Assembly: GCF_018991925.1 (NCBI RefSeq)
Contig: NW_024737068.1
Span: 10,981,860 to 11,045,859, forward strand
DNA length: 64,000 bases
Source of the DNA: Homarus americanus
Lineage: Eukaryota > Arthropoda > Malacostraca > Decapoda > Nephropidae
Reading direction: 5' to 3'
The notes under the pieces are model-generated. The model had not been told where the DNA came from, did not search any database, and was given only the letters and a program-made list of their open reading frames with translations. Each line of letters starts with the position of its first letter. Position 1 is the first letter of the stretch. Below are positions 49,180 through 61,024 of the stretch, piece after piece. The translations under genes and the position numbers were made by a program.

Positions 49180-49845
49180 TCAGGCGACAGATTCCTTACT
49201 CATGCGACAGATTCCTTACTCATGCGACAGATTCCTTACACGGGCGACAGATTCCTTACTCATGCGACAGATTCCTTACTCATGCGACAGATTCCTTACA
49301 CGGGCGACAGATTCCTTACACGGGCGACAGATTCCTTACTCAGGCGACAGATGCCTCATTCATGCGACAGATTCGTTACTCAGGCACCAGATTCTTTACT
49401 TAGGTAACATATGCCTTACTCTGGCGACAGATTCCTTATTCAGACGACAGATTCTTTACTCAAATTCCTTACTCGGAAAGCAGATTCTTTACTCAGGCAA
49501 CAGATTGTTTAATGAGTAAACATTAATTACTCAGGAAATAGGAACTCATTACTCAGGCAACAAATTCATTATTCACACACCATAAGTTTTCTATTCAGGC
49601 AACAGAATATTCACTACAGTATTTAGGCATAACTTCACATTCAGGCAACAGATTTCACATTCAGGCAACAGACTTCTCATTCAATCAACAATATCATTTG
49701 CCACATAACATAAACTCAATACAGTACTCAGGCAGCAGACACTCCGAACTCGATCAACTAATTCATTATCTTCATAGCAGCGCCTCATTATTCAGGCAAC
49801 ATACACCCTTTACTCGGACAGTATTTTCAGGCAACGGAAACTCTT
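49180..49845. repeat. 20-bp satellite GCGACAGATTCCTTACTCAT, decaying rightward
   Basis: About ten near-exact 20-bp units at 49182-49380 (variants ACACGG, ACTCAG), then increasingly diverged, irregularly spaced copies (CAGGCAACAGATTCATTATT) as far as about 49845. A clear gradient of decay. Confidence 0.9.
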
Positions 49846-49908
49846 ATTGCCGCCATGACAGCCACAACCACCCATCAGTGAGAAGACTGTTACATACTCC
49901 TCAAGGTT

Positions 49909-50012
<104 letters not shown>

Positions 50013-50384
50013 GTAATAATAACAATAATAAGCAATATACAACAGGTTAAGTAATCTCTATATACCAGGTAAGTGTCGTTAAAGAGGAGTTATAATAATA
50101 TACAACACAGGAGACTCACCATTATAATATTTGCATTAAACGATCCTTCATGACAATAAATCTTTTTTCCTATACATTATTCTCATAAACATTAGATAAA
50201 AAAAAATCATTTACATTCTGCCACTGGCCTGGAAATTGTGCTCTTTTTAAAAAATATATTAAATATGAGGACATTTATTAAACCTACTGTTTATTTTATA
50301 TTTATTTCAGTGAGGTTTAGCAGCAAGTATAATGATTAATTCATATTTCTGCGCCAAGAAGCGAGATTTTTAAAAGCCGGGGTG
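50013..50384. other. AT-rich single-copy spacer
   Basis: No gene recognised. Confidence 0.5.
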
Positions 50385-50592
50385 AGAGGTCCCGGTGTTG
50401 GGGATCCCGGCTTGGGGGTCCGGGTGTTAGAGGTATCGGTGTTGGGGGTTCCGGTGGTGGGGGTCCTGATGTTGGGGGTTCTGTGGTGGGGTCCTAGTGG
50501 TGGGGGGTCCTCGTGTTGGGGGTGTCGGTGTGGGGGGTCTCGGTGTTGGGGGTCCCAGTGGTGGGGGCCTTCGCTGGTGGGAGCCTGTGGTG
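50385..50592. repeat. G-rich GTTGGGGGTCCCGGTG minisatellite
   Basis: About eleven units of 17-19 bp such as GGTGTTGGGGGTCCCGGT, GATGTTGGGGGTTCT, GGTGGTGGGGGTCC. The G4/G5 runs give quadruplex potential. Confidence 0.92.
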
Positions 50593-52601
50593 GGTCATGT
50601 TTCATACAAGTATAATATTCTTAAGGGCTGAAGGCCGCGGACGATGGAGGATCAGCGTTATCTTAAACCGGAAATATTTTACAAGTAGTTGCCAGGTACC
50701 AGCAATATGGCGAGGTCTCAGTTGATTGACTTTAGTTAATGAACACCTCCATGATCTCTTCTGTCACGGGACACCTGTTAATATTTTGCATCAACAAATG
50801 AGACGGCCGGAAGTACAGTATATCTACTTCATTTGGTTTTCGAAAAAGTGGGGGGGGGGGGGTGTCAGCTGTTGGCCGGTGATTGGCTGATGAAGTATCG
50901 GGAATGGTTAAAATTACGTTATTTTCACGCCACTTTTCACCAACACGCACATGTGTGGTCTAAACTTTCCGGACGTTTCTCAATTGTGGATACTTCCTCT
51001 GACTCGATAGCCACTTAGGCACTCGTGTATGGTAATAAATACTGTGTGTCTACAACCCGAGGATGCACCACACACAGGAAACCTAATGCTTGTTGAAGAA
51101 ATTTGTCCATCAGTCGTTCTGCCTAAGAAAATTTACCGTGACGCAAAAAACTCCAATTCATTATGGTGAACTTTCCCGTACCCAAACTTTACTAACTTTG
51201 AAGATTTCATATTCTGACAACAGTTTTAAATAGCAGATAAATGATACACTTGTGATTCACTCTACTGATAATATCAACACTGAGATAAACACCAACACTC
51301 AACATTTGCTGGGGTCTAATTTCGCCAACAGCTGATGTTCAAGGTTCTTGTCACTGATACGGAGTGTAAACATTAGTCCCACACACCTACTGTAAATATC
51401 CGTCCACAAAACAAATTATTTATTATTTTATTATATTTGTTATTCTTTAATTATGGGCAAAAGACGGCCGCTCCTCCTCTCCCTCTATATATGCCATTGA
51501 GTAAAAAAAAAATATTTTGACAGCAAAAAATAACTAAAAATTTGTTTTGAATACTTTTTGACCTGTGACGCATTTTGTCATGCCCATTATCCGGTATTTA
51601 TTTTAATCCCTTCCGGTCCACACATAACTCCTCAACAATATAATCCACCCACAGGTGCTGTACTGTTAATATTGCTATCAATTTATCTTTCCAATATTTT
51701 GTAGTAACCATTATGAAAGATAAAAAATAAAAATTTACTGACAAAGTGCTTTGTCAACTGCTCCTCTGTGGGGACAAACAGCTTTAGGTAAACTCTTCAC
51801 AGGTGGGTGATGCCACAGCTGCTGAATCTCAGGGTGAATGACAACGAGGAAATACATACACTGGGCCCTAAATACCTCGCCCCTCATCACAGTCCTATAT
51901 CCCTCATATAGCGCGGTGACCCAAACAAAGATTATTGAGACAAACACTTGAAGCTACTCCAGGTAAGTAAAAACATATATACTGAGGAGAACAACATATG
52001 CTGTAAGCCAATGGTGAGCCAGCGTAACATTTGGTATTTATTATTATCTGGAAACTTAATTTGGCGAGTGCTGCGTGATTGCAATATACAGTAATGGATT
52101 AAATATATAGGGATATTTATGCAACACAAGGATCTGCCTGTTGGTTTTATCATAATCGGCTGCCTTTTAAGTTTACAAGTTAGAAAATGAGACTAATTTT
52201 GAAGTTCAGGTATAAAACAAGATAATTAAAACTACTGTGTGTGCAAATCGTAAATTATCAAACCTTGATATACTTCTGCAAGTTTGAGGGGGATGGTGTG
52301 CAGCACAAGTACTATTGCCACTTGGTTACTGCCATTCAAACAGGGAGGTACTACCGCCTGGGAAGATATTGGAAGCATAATGTATTGTCTAATGGTAGAC
52401 TCTGCTGTCATATGGCATCACGAAAATTGTGACCAAGTCCCAGGTTGCTGATCTGACTTTCTGCCTCATTTACACACAATTGCAGGGTCTCAATTGTTTC
52501 TCTTACTATTGACAACACAACATACAGTAGGCTACATACAGTACAGTATATCGTTTCTCACTATTGATCTTTTTCTTAATTTTTGCATTTCTTTATGGTT
52601 C
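50593..52601. other. 2 kb of single-copy DNA, no gene recognised
   Basis: A G11 run lies near 50851-50861. Open frames of 60-75 codons occur on both strands but show no domain or consistent splice signals. Confidence 0.45.
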
Positions 52602-52602
52602 C

Positions 52603-52643
<41 letters not shown>
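52602..52643. repeat. (TTA)n microsatellite
   Basis: Fourteen TTA units directly adjoining a dispersed repeat; probably its A/T-rich tail on the opposite strand. Confidence 0.96.
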
Positions 52644-52645
<2 letters not shown>

Positions 52646-52712
52646 ATTTTCGCCCCCCAGGCCCCGATGTGGGTCAGTGACCTGTGCCCGGGTGGGCAAA
52701 TCCCCGTAAAAA
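52644..52712 (-). repeat. dispersed ACGGGGATT...CCACATCGG repeat, copy 2
   Basis: On the minus strand ACGGGGATTTGCCCACCCGG, GCACAGGTCA, GACCCACATCGG and GCCTGGGGGGCG match 46889-46958. Read this way, the A/T-rich simple repeat (52602-52643) lies at its 3' end and a T-run at its 5' end. Confidence 0.72.
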
Positions 52713-53204
52713 AAAAAAGGTACTGTACTTGAATTTAAAAAAGAGGCGACAAATAGAGCCAAGGAATTGCGTTTGTCGTCCTGACGGGTGTTAGTAGTAC
52801 TTTACTTGGAAGGGAGGTGGGGGGGCGCAGAGAACATCCTGACTAAAACACCTCCTGAAACCAATCTCGGGACTCAGCATGCAGCCGGGACTGTAATTCA
52901 GATTCTGATTGATTAGAAATTAGCGTACCGCAGCGACTGCCTGTCTGGCGTCTGACCCCTGGCGCCCGCTGCCCGAGTCAACAGGTTCACTCCCCCCTAC
53001 CCCCCTTCCCCACTCAGCTTGTACTTGGGGACTACAAGTAATTCATGAAACTTATTCACTGGACCTATCTGAAGTTAAATTAATCGCTAAAATTTAACTA
53101 TTTATAATGAGCAGATTACTGCAAAAACCACTGCGTCACCTGTTCGCCACTGCAGTTGTTCTCTCCCACCATCATACCTGAAAATATGTCTCGACACCAC
53201 GACA
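52713..53204. other. single-copy DNA, no gene
   Basis: Locally GC-rich near 52925-52980; nothing recognised. Confidence 0.45.
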
Positions 53205-53765
53205 CCACCAGTCCAATAAGGTCCTGCGACACCACTAGTAAGGTCCTGCGACACCACCAGTAAGATCCTGAGACACCACTAGTAAGGCCCTACGACACCA
53301 CTAGTAAGGTCCTACTACACCACCAGTAAGGTCCTGCGACTCCACCAGTAAGGTCCTACGACACCACCAGTAAGGTCCTACGACACCACCAGTAAGGTCC
53401 TGCGACACCACCAGTAAGGTCCTACTACACCACCAGTAAGGTCCTGCGACACCACCAGTAAGGTCCTGCGACTCCACCAGTAAGGTCCTACGACACCACC
53501 AGTAAGGTCCTACGACACCACCAGTAAGGTCCTGCGACACCACCAGTAAGGTCCTACTACCCCACCAGTAAGGTTCTGCGACACCACCAGTAAGGTCCTG
53601 CGACACCACCAGTAAGGTCCTACTACACCACCAGTAAGGTCCTGCGACTCCACCAGTAAGGTCCAACGACACCACCAGTAAGGTCCTACGACACCACCAG
53701 TAAGGTCCTGCGACACCACCAGTAAGGTCCTGCAACACCACTAGTAAGGTCCTACGACACCAAGT
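53205..53765. repeat. 24-bp satellite ACACCACCAGTAAGGTCCTG, about 23 units
   Basis: Regular units of 24 bp (ACACCACCAGTAAGGTCCTG plus CGAC, with CTACT, CTCCACC and CTAG variants). A five- to six-unit order of variants recurs (near 53330-53460 and 53450-53590), so blocks were duplicated. The in-frame minus-strand frame (GPYWW repeated) is an artefact of the 24-bp period. The core TAAGGTCCTG is shared with the array at 2365-3475. Confidence 0.95.
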
Positions 53766-54163
53766 GAGAAGTTAGAGATAGTGCCGCACCTTGGTTTACT
53801 GTAAGCCAAAGCTGTGGATCCCTGGACGAGAGTTTCATAGTGCTGCTAAAATCCAGTTATCATGACACAGTACAACGGCTCTCAGTTCCTCCTGATCACC
53901 ATCATGTCTCCATCTATCATTTTAGGAAACACCTGCTCCACTGTCCTCGCTAATGCCACCATCCACCTCAGGTTCTCGTTCACGTGTTGCTGATGGACTC
54001 CACAACTACATCAAGATACACAGCCTCACACAGAAGGCTATTGTAAAAAGTATCATATTCATATTGAATTTGTATGTTTACCCAGACTTTTTCTTTTTGT
54101 ACTGAAAGCTATTGTTAAATGATCCACTAACCCAGTGTTACTATAAATACTATCATTCGCGTC
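53766..54163. other. single-copy DNA, no gene
   Basis: Nothing recognised. Confidence 0.45.
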
Positions 54164-54225
54164 CACTATATATTTTCAGCCCTATGCTGCAGTGTTTTTC
54201 AATAAACTGTTATTTAATTGTCAAT
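54164..54225 (+). repeat. dispersed TATTTTCAGCC...AATAAAC repeat, copy 2
   Basis: TATATATTTTCAGCCCTATG, GCTGCAGTG and TTCAATAAACTGTTATT correspond to 39807-39862, with an AATAAA signal and a T/A tail at the 3' side. Confidence 0.55.
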
Positions 54226-54364
54226 ACAGTTTAATATCATTATTGTTATCATTACTCCACAGCGCCCGACAGTGAGGTGCCCTACATACAGTCGTTCTGG
54301 GAAGCGTACAATAAACTCAACTGTGGAGGTCAGGAAGCATTCAGTCAGTGTGCAAGTCGTCAGT
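54226..54364. other. short single-copy spacer
   Basis: No feature recognised. Confidence 0.4.
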
Positions 54365-55215
54365 CAATTTACACCAGATGAGAGGAAGGAAGGAAGGCAT
54401 GAAATAATGAAGGCAGGAAGGGAGGGAGGGAATGAAGGCGAGAGGGAAAGAAGGAAGGAGGGAGGAAAGGAGGGTAGGAAAGAGGGTGGAGAGATAGAAG
54501 AAAGTAAAGAACGAACGAAGGTAGCTAGAAGGAAGGGAGGAAGGAAGGAGAGAGAAACAAAGAAGGATGGAAGAAAGAACAAAGGGAGGGAACGAAGGAA
54601 GGGAGTCAGAAAAGAAGGATGTAGGAAAGATTGAGGAGGGCGAAAGGAAGGAAGGAAGGAACAAAGGAAAGAGGGATGGAAGGAAGGAAAGACAGAGAAA
54701 CGGACAGAAGAATGGAAGGACGGAAAAACGGAATGAAAGATAGAAGGATAGAAAACCGAATCGAAGGAAGGAAGGAAGGAAGGTCGTGGGTCAATCAAAA
54801 AACATCGACTGCGGTCACCCAAACATCCATGAACACTCACAGGATTTTAATGGAGGATCTCTCAGTGTGGCGGACGGAAGGACGGGCGGACGAAAGGGCT
54901 GGCGGAATGACGGAAAGATGGACGGGAAAAAAGTAAGGATGGACAGGAGGACCGAAATATGGACGGATAGACGAGCAGAAAGACGGAATGATGGTCGAAA
55001 AGACGGATGGGAGGACAGAATGATGGACAGAAGGATGATAAACAAAAAGAAAACGAAAACAATAGAAGGCGAAAAAGAATAGACGGAGAGGGAAAGAAAA
55101 AGGAGGAGGAACGGAGGAAGAGGAACGGAAGAAGAGGAAGGGGAAGCAGAAGGATGAGGAGGAGGAAAGGAAGAAGAGGAATGAGGGGGAGGGGAGGGAG
55201 AAGGAAGAGGAGGAG
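54365..55215. repeat. 850-bp purine-rich tract (GGAA/GAAGG, then GGACGGA, then GAGGA)
   Basis: Three zones: GGAAGGAAGG-rich at 54380-54785, ACGGACGAAAGG and GATGGACGG words at 54870-55040, then GGAAGAGGAAGG at 55080-55215. A short unrelated stretch lies at 54786-54865. Lys/Glu/Arg and Ser/Phe/Pro frames are artefacts. Confidence 0.9.
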
Positions 55216-55317
55216 GTAGGAAGGTTGGCACTAACTCCCCCGCCACACAAGAGGCAGCCAAGACTTCCTTTATGGAGGAGGAAACGCCCCGGGTGGCAAC
55301 ACTGTCCAGACTATATT

Positions 55318-55323
<6 letters not shown>

Positions 55324-55376
<53 letters not shown>
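55324..55376. repeat. (TG)n microsatellite
   Basis: About 26 TG units then a G-run. Confidence 0.97.
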
Positions 55377-55378
<2 letters not shown>

Positions 55379-55634
55379 GGGGGGAGATTATATTAAATCT
55401 CTTAATATAATAGTGAATAAATGTGTAGATTAAGAGGTGGACTGATATACAACTCACTATCCTCTCATCATTATCACTTCCTTGTTATTGTCACCACTAT
55501 ATTACCTCACTATACCCTCCATAATGCCGTAACTCATCACACCATTGCTATGACCTCTCACCACACCATCACCACGACCCTAGCTGACTCCCACACCTCT
55601 CTCTATATCCTCACATCACCACTACATCTAACGA

Positions 55635-55948
55635 CTCCACCACCACCACCAACCCTCGCACCTCCTTCTATCCCCCGGCCCACCACCACCACCACCAACC
55701 CTCGCACCTCCTTCTATCCCCCGGCCCACCACCACCACCACCAACCCTCGCACTACCACCACCACCACCAACCCTCGCACCTCCTTCTATCCCCCGGCAC
55801 CACCACCACCAACCCTCGCACCTCCTTCTATCTATCCCCCGGCCCACCACCACCACCACCAACCCTCGCACCTCCTTCTATCCCCCGGCCCACCACCACC
55901 ACCACCACCAACCCTCGCACCTCCTTCTATCCCCCGGCCCACCACCAC
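55635..55948. repeat. 46-bp (CCA)n-containing minisatellite
   Basis: Units of CACCACCACCACCAACCCTC, GCACCTCCTTCTATC and CCCCGGCC; about six copies differing in CCA number, with one copy lacking the CTCCTTCTATC half. Confidence 0.95.
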
Positions 55949-55949
55949 C

Positions 55950-56307
55950 AATATAGCTAACAGGCAACTCATATTGTACGAATTAGCCAAAATGGGCCAA
56001 CGAGGTCGTCTGCTGCACTGTTTCAGGGTTACAAAGGTGAAGTCAAAGACATTATACAACTTGGCACCCCCAACCTTGTTCACTGTGCTCATGACTGCAC
56101 TACCAAAGTCAATCCCAGAGAGCTTCAGCAATATTGCTATTAGCTATGCAGATGACAGTCTCAAACATACTAAAACTCATCGTGAAATGCAAATCACCCT
56201 GAACCATGTACACAGTGCCTGTGAGAATCTCGGTCTCATCATCTCCACCGAGAAAACTAAAGTATTCAACAAACAAACTGGTAACCACAAACGTGGACCA
56301 TAAAAAA
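55950..56307 (+). pseudogene. non-LTR retrotransposon reverse transcriptase fragment (YADD box)
   Basis: Continuous open frame entered directly from the CCACC array: NIANRQLILYELAKMGQRGR then LLHCFR (palm helix region), APPTLFTVLMTALP (normally preceded by a GTPQGS-type box, which is lost here), then SYADDS with Tyr at 56145-56147, and a downstream LGLIISTEKTKVF block. Stop at about 56301. Order and spacing fit I/Jockey-group reverse transcriptases. The region between LLHCFR and APPTLF is too short and poorly matching, so an internal deletion or frameshift is likely. The fingers and the whole endonuclease are absent. The same element continues as the RNase H relic at 56500-56900. Confidence 0.72.
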
Positions 56308-56500
56308 TAAGATAGGTAACAACAACACTGACTATGTTGCCTCTTTTAAATGTCTCGGTGTTTCTTTCTCCTGCACCTCACCTAACACACAACACCTAAC
56401 ACACCAATGTACGGACAGACTAAACCCCTTTAGAGGTGTAGCGAGGTACAAACCACACTATAGACTCAAATATAATTGTTAAAACTGTGTACCCCGGGCT
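56308..56500 (+). pseudogene. thumb/connection remnant of the same retrotransposon
   Basis: DYVASFKCLGVSFSC (about 56331-56375) corresponds to the FKYLGV box after the palm, followed by a weakly recognisable connection (LTHQCTDRLNPFRGV). Interrupted by stops. Confidence 0.5.
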
Positions 56501-57010
56501 ATCAGTGTACACTAATGGCTCTCTCAACACTGTCTGTGGGAGGGCTGGAATTACCAAATGGTAATATATTAGAAAAAAGAGTTACAATCAATTACTTGAC
56601 ATCCACTCTACAAGCTGAACTATTTGCCATACTCACCGGCCTCAAACTTGTATAAGTCACTACCACAGTTTCATCACCAATGACTCACCTATCCTCACTG
56701 CTTGCTCTCAACACCTCAACTCAGAGGATCACACACTTGTTTCTGAAGCCAGACCCGAATATGTATCTGTCATAATGACGAGGGTGTCAGGATCATACTG
56801 CCGTGGATCCCCTCTCACACAGCCGCCGTGGACATAACACAGGTGACGCCCCAGCTAAACTCTCATCTAACAAATATATTGTTGAATATAATTTAGGTCT
56901 ATGACACAGAACCCCAAGAGCTATAATCAGGAGAGAACTTACTGATGAATTTGAAACAAGTAGACACCTTTCCCCTCACCCTTTTAACACCATCTTAACT
57001 CATCACACCA
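56501..57010 (+). pseudogene. RNase H domain relic of the same retrotransposon
   Basis: VYTNGSLNTVCGRAGI (56505-56552) is the YTDGS box with catalytic Asp changed to Asn. STLQAELFAILTGLKL (from about 56602; Glu at 56617-56619) is the second catalytic block, and FITNDSP (Asp at 56682-56684) the third. LPWIPSHTA (from about 56798) then, in another frame, GDAPAKLSSNKYIVEY is the final block (canonical WIPSH...GNE.AD..AK). At least two frameshifts and four stops. RNase H after RT places the element in the I/LOA/R1/Tad-like set. The 3' boundary is uncertain. Confidence 0.7.
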
Positions 57011-57489
57011 GTACACCACCACCACCACTACCTCATCCTAACCCTACACCTCTCTCCCATTACCACCCAACCTCACCTTACCACCAATCAACCACTAAGA
57101 GGCCATCAACCCAGCCACCGTAACCTGCCCCCTTCACCGGTCGCCCGTGTCATGCATAATGCTAATCTCATTCATCAAGGTGTTGTCGAACCTGGAATAG
57201 CGCGGCGTGCAGGTAATATTAGTGGTCAGGAGTGGTAATTGGTGCCAACGACCGGTGATTACCACGCTTGTTACGAGGAGATGTAGTGGGGTGGGGGATA
57301 CTTGGGTAGAGGGATAGATGGGTGAGTGCATAGTGGTTTTATCCGTCTCGTCATAAATGGATGTGGTGTGTAGGGGAAATAAAGATGGATGAGTAGATTG
57401 ATAGATAGATGGATGAATCGGTGACTGAGTATATAGACAGGTAGATGATTGGTAATTATCCAGGTAGATACGAGAGGATAGTGTGTGAG
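57011..57489. other. single-copy DNA, possibly the retrotransposon 3' region
   Basis: CACCACC-rich at 57010-57100, then GATAGATGG words from 57310. No further protein match seen. Confidence 0.4.
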
Positions 57490-57532
57490 GGAAGGAAGGA
57501 AGGAAGGAAGGAAGGAAGGAAGGAAGGAAGGA
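57490..57532. repeat. (GGAA)n microsatellite
   Basis: About ten GGAA units, embedded in a longer degenerate GATGGATAG stretch (57300-57740). Confidence 0.95.
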
Positions 57533-57803
57533 TGATTTTGTGAATAAAAGGTTGAAATAATAACGGATGGAAGAGCGGAATGAGGAAAAGATGGATAGAT
57601 GGAATGATAGAAAACAATAGATAACGACATGGATAAGAAAAAATAGGAGAATAGACTAAAGGATGGATGGACAATCAATAGACGGATGGATTAATGAGTA
57701 GATAGAATGATAGGAGACTAAAGAGGTTAATGGATAGAGAGAAATAGGAGTGTGTGTTGTCCCATTACTCAGGCGATGGACAAGCGGGCGTGATTGTCTC
57801 CTC

Positions 57804-57869
<66 letters not shown>
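57804..57869. repeat. (TG)n microsatellite
   Basis: About 32 TG units. Confidence 0.98.
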
Positions 57870-57870
<1 letters not shown>

Positions 57871-57906
57871 AATAGCTGATGTTACTGAAGTGATAATGGT
57901 GTTGGT

Positions 57907-57907
<1 letters not shown>

Positions 57908-57979
<72 letters not shown>
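57908..57979. repeat. (TC)n microsatellite
   Basis: About 35 TC units. Confidence 0.98.
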
Positions 57980-57981
<2 letters not shown>

Positions 57982-58345
57982 TGTTAATGTCGCCTGGGAG
58001 CTGTAACAATGTATTTTTTCCCGGACCTCAGGTAAAAATGGTATGTGTGAAAAATAAAAGGATAATTTCTATATTTTCTTCTCACTGAAAGTTCAAATAC
58101 ATCTGTAATAATGAAACGATCATGGAGATACTCTTAATACAAATTACAATTGAATAGCGTCATTACTAATCGAACTCAATTTAATGTGATCTAGCTTAAC
58201 CTAACCTAACTAAACCTGACCTAACCTAACCTATAAGATCAAATTTTCATTAAGTTTTAGTGACACACATACAAAAGCTATCCCAATATGGCAAAGACGT
58301 GAGGCGAGTTTTAAAGGTTAATCGGACCTTTTTTACCCTATTACG
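57980..58345. other. single-copy DNA with a TAACC island
   Basis: CTTAACCTAACCTAACTAAAC and CTGACCTAACCTAACC at about 58195-58232 are telomere-like; otherwise nothing recognised. Confidence 0.5.

Positions 58346-58421
<76 letters not shown>
58346..58421. repeat. (AC)n microsatellite
   Basis: About 37 AC units. Confidence 0.98.
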
Positions 58422-58423
<2 letters not shown>

Positions 58424-58620
58424 CACAGCAACCACAAAATCCCCCAGCCTCTCAACTCATCATTACAGGAAGAAGTATTATACACGACCTAGTCATTTGT
58501 TCCCATAAAGATAATTTTATATTTTCTCTTCACACCCCCCCAAAAATAGATGTTTTCTGGAAGCGCTATATACATCAACGTAAAAAGGTACTCCATCTCG
58601 GGTTAACAAGCAACATGTAT

Positions 58621-58623
<3 letters not shown>

Positions 58624-58660
<37 letters not shown>
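58624..58660. repeat. (GA)n microsatellite
   Basis: About 18 GA units. Confidence 0.97.
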
Positions 58661-58663
<3 letters not shown>

Positions 58664-59954
58664 CCCATGTTCCTTGAGACACACCGCACCACCACCACTA
58701 CTACAACACAACACAATCATCATAAACTGTGACAGTCATTTAGGTGAGAAATAAACATCACTTTCCCACAGATTTGTACGCTGTGTTTCCTTCCTGAATG
58801 AAGACAAGGAAACATATCTAATTACGGTCGAGTCTCAGTGCAATTTCGATGTCATTTTCTCTGCCAAGCTTTACCATTTAAATGCCTCTCAAGAACTCCT
58901 AGTTAGGGGAAAATCTTACATTAGGAACCTTTGAGAATTCCCGCTTTTGTCGTAAGTCAAGAGGAATATTTAGATGTATTTTCATATGCTCAAGTTAACT
59001 TATGATCATCTGACGATCGATCAAGGTATGCGAGTGTGTCGGTGGCTTCAGGTGGAGAGTGATCACCATAACAAGTGTCGTGAAGTCCCCAGCTCCGTAA
59101 CTTCCCTGGACAACACAAGAACGACTCAGACTCCCACACGTACAACAAGAAGGTCATCCTCACGTGATATACCAATGGGAAACTGAACCTCAAGGTAGTG
59201 TGTTGAATAGCAGGATGTTGCAGTGTTACCCTCAACATTTGCAAGTATGCCACCCGTGCAGCCCAGATTGCAACGGGGTGGAGTTGTATTTCCCTTTAAG
59301 ATTGGATTACCTGCATTGGATTTTTGGGTTATTGCCTTTGTGTAGAGCGGCATAGCGTTCTCATACAGCCCATCTTTACGTAAGTATGTGTGTGTCCTCA
59401 CGAGAATCACAAGGAAAACCAGACAACAACATGAGAATGACCACAAAAGGAGTAATGTTTCATGCTTTAAATAAGTACGAATATACTGTCTTAGTCTCTT
59501 TTGTACAGCTTATGGAAACTACACTTTATACAGCTCACTACTACACCACTTAAAACAGACAGGTCAGAGCGAGCCAGGGAAGAATGAACGGCGTTGCTGA
59601 TAAAAACATATTGGAAGTCTTTTACAGACAGATAGATTCGGCGGGGGCAGGAGGGGGAGAATAAACTAACACGCAATAAACTTAAGAGAATCTGAATCTA
59701 ATTTAGTCAAGATCCTCCTCCCTAAAATAGAATCAAGTTCCCTTTATTATATTGAGTTAAAACACTAAATACAATGAATATCAATTATGACTTGTGTGAA
59801 AAACGCTGACCAACTTGGGGCCCAAAAGACTGGAGTTACGGTGAAGTTCCAATAAGAGAGAAGTGAGTGATATATCTCCGGTCCAAACCAAAAAAACGTG
59901 GAATCGATTTTGAGTTTTCTAATAGAGTAACTAATTGATCGTTGAGGCAAATTG
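58661..59954. other. single-copy DNA, no gene recognised
   Basis: Several 60-105-codon frames overlap on both strands (58974-59446), suggesting slightly higher GC, but none shows a domain or consistent splice sites. Confidence 0.45.
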
Positions 59955-60155
59955 TGTTGCTCAGTGTTGCTGCGTGTTGCTGTATCTTGTTGTAAGTTGC
60001 TGTGTGTTGCTGTATCTTGTTGTAAGTTGTTGTGTGTTGCTGTATCTTGATGTAGGTTGCTGTGTGTTTTTGTAGTGGGTTTATGTGTGTTGCTGTGTGT
60101 TGATGTAGGTTGCTGAGTGTTGCTGTGTGTTGATGTAGGTTGCTGTAAGGTGCTA
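59955..60155. repeat. TGTTGCTGTATCTTGTTGTA minisatellite
   Basis: Irregular 14- and 28-bp units TGTGTTGCTGTATCTTGTTG plus TAAGTTGC, with TGATGTAGGTTGC variants on the right. About nine half-units. Confidence 0.9.
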
Positions 60156-60613
60156 AGTGCTAAAAAGCAACTTAACCAACTGATGAATAACCACAGACGA
60201 AATAAAAACAAATTTACCGTATTGGTCAATGTGTCATTTTTTATCAACAGGTATAACGATAAAAAAAAATCTCATTTTATAATATTCAGAAATTCACTCT
60301 TGCTTACGAAACATTTGTTCACAGTTGTTGCCAGAAATAGATATATCATTGTTCACGTCGACTCGACACCACACAAACACTACAATTAAGCGCCTCTCAC
60401 ATGTCAACACAGCACAAATGTAATAATAATAATAGTATACCTGGCAGCGAGGCTCTAGTGGAGACTTGTATTAGCCTAAACAATCGTTCTCTCAGTTAAT
60501 TAGTCAGAGAATTTGTTTATTAAGTTAAATGAAGCCGCAAAATTATTAGAATTTCTCCTGTAATAACTTAAAGACAAACATGAAAAATAAACCAAAATTA
60601 TTCCTATAACTAC
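60156..60613. other. AT-rich single-copy DNA, no gene
   Basis: Nothing recognised. Confidence 0.5.
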
Positions 60614-60737
<124 letters not shown>

Positions 60738-60867
60738 CCTTTTGACAGTTAATTGGACGAGGCCATAAATGCTGGCCTTTTTGTTGACAAACTTCTGGAA
60801 TTAAAGTGTGTAAATAGATTTGCTGAAGGTGAATAACATGTAAAACAGTACTATGGCGGTATAGATC

Positions 60868-60988
60868 ATACACACACACACATACACACACAAATATACA
60901 CACGTACACACACATATACACATACACACACAGAGGTGCTATATACGTTTTAAAAGGAAGTGTGTGTGTGTGTGTGTGTGTGTGTGTT
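60868..60988. repeat. AC-rich segment and (TG)n
   Basis: ACACACACACATACACACAC and similar at 60868-60935, then (TG)14 at 60961-60988. The two runs are complementary and could form an imperfect stem. Confidence 0.9.
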
Positions 60989-61024
60989 GTGGAGGGGACT
61001 GTGTTTGCGTGTGATAATTTCCCC

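Noticed and set aside
49182..49400. CRISPR-like array (regular 20-bp repeats)
   Set aside because: No unique spacers; units are contiguous satellites in a eukaryotic context.
53301..53741. GPYWW-repeat protein on the minus strand
   Set aside because: 24-bp satellite in frame; no start context or flanking coding sequence.
58974..59446. Overlapping 60-105-codon frames on both strands
   Set aside because: No recognised domain, conflicting strands, no convincing splice sites.
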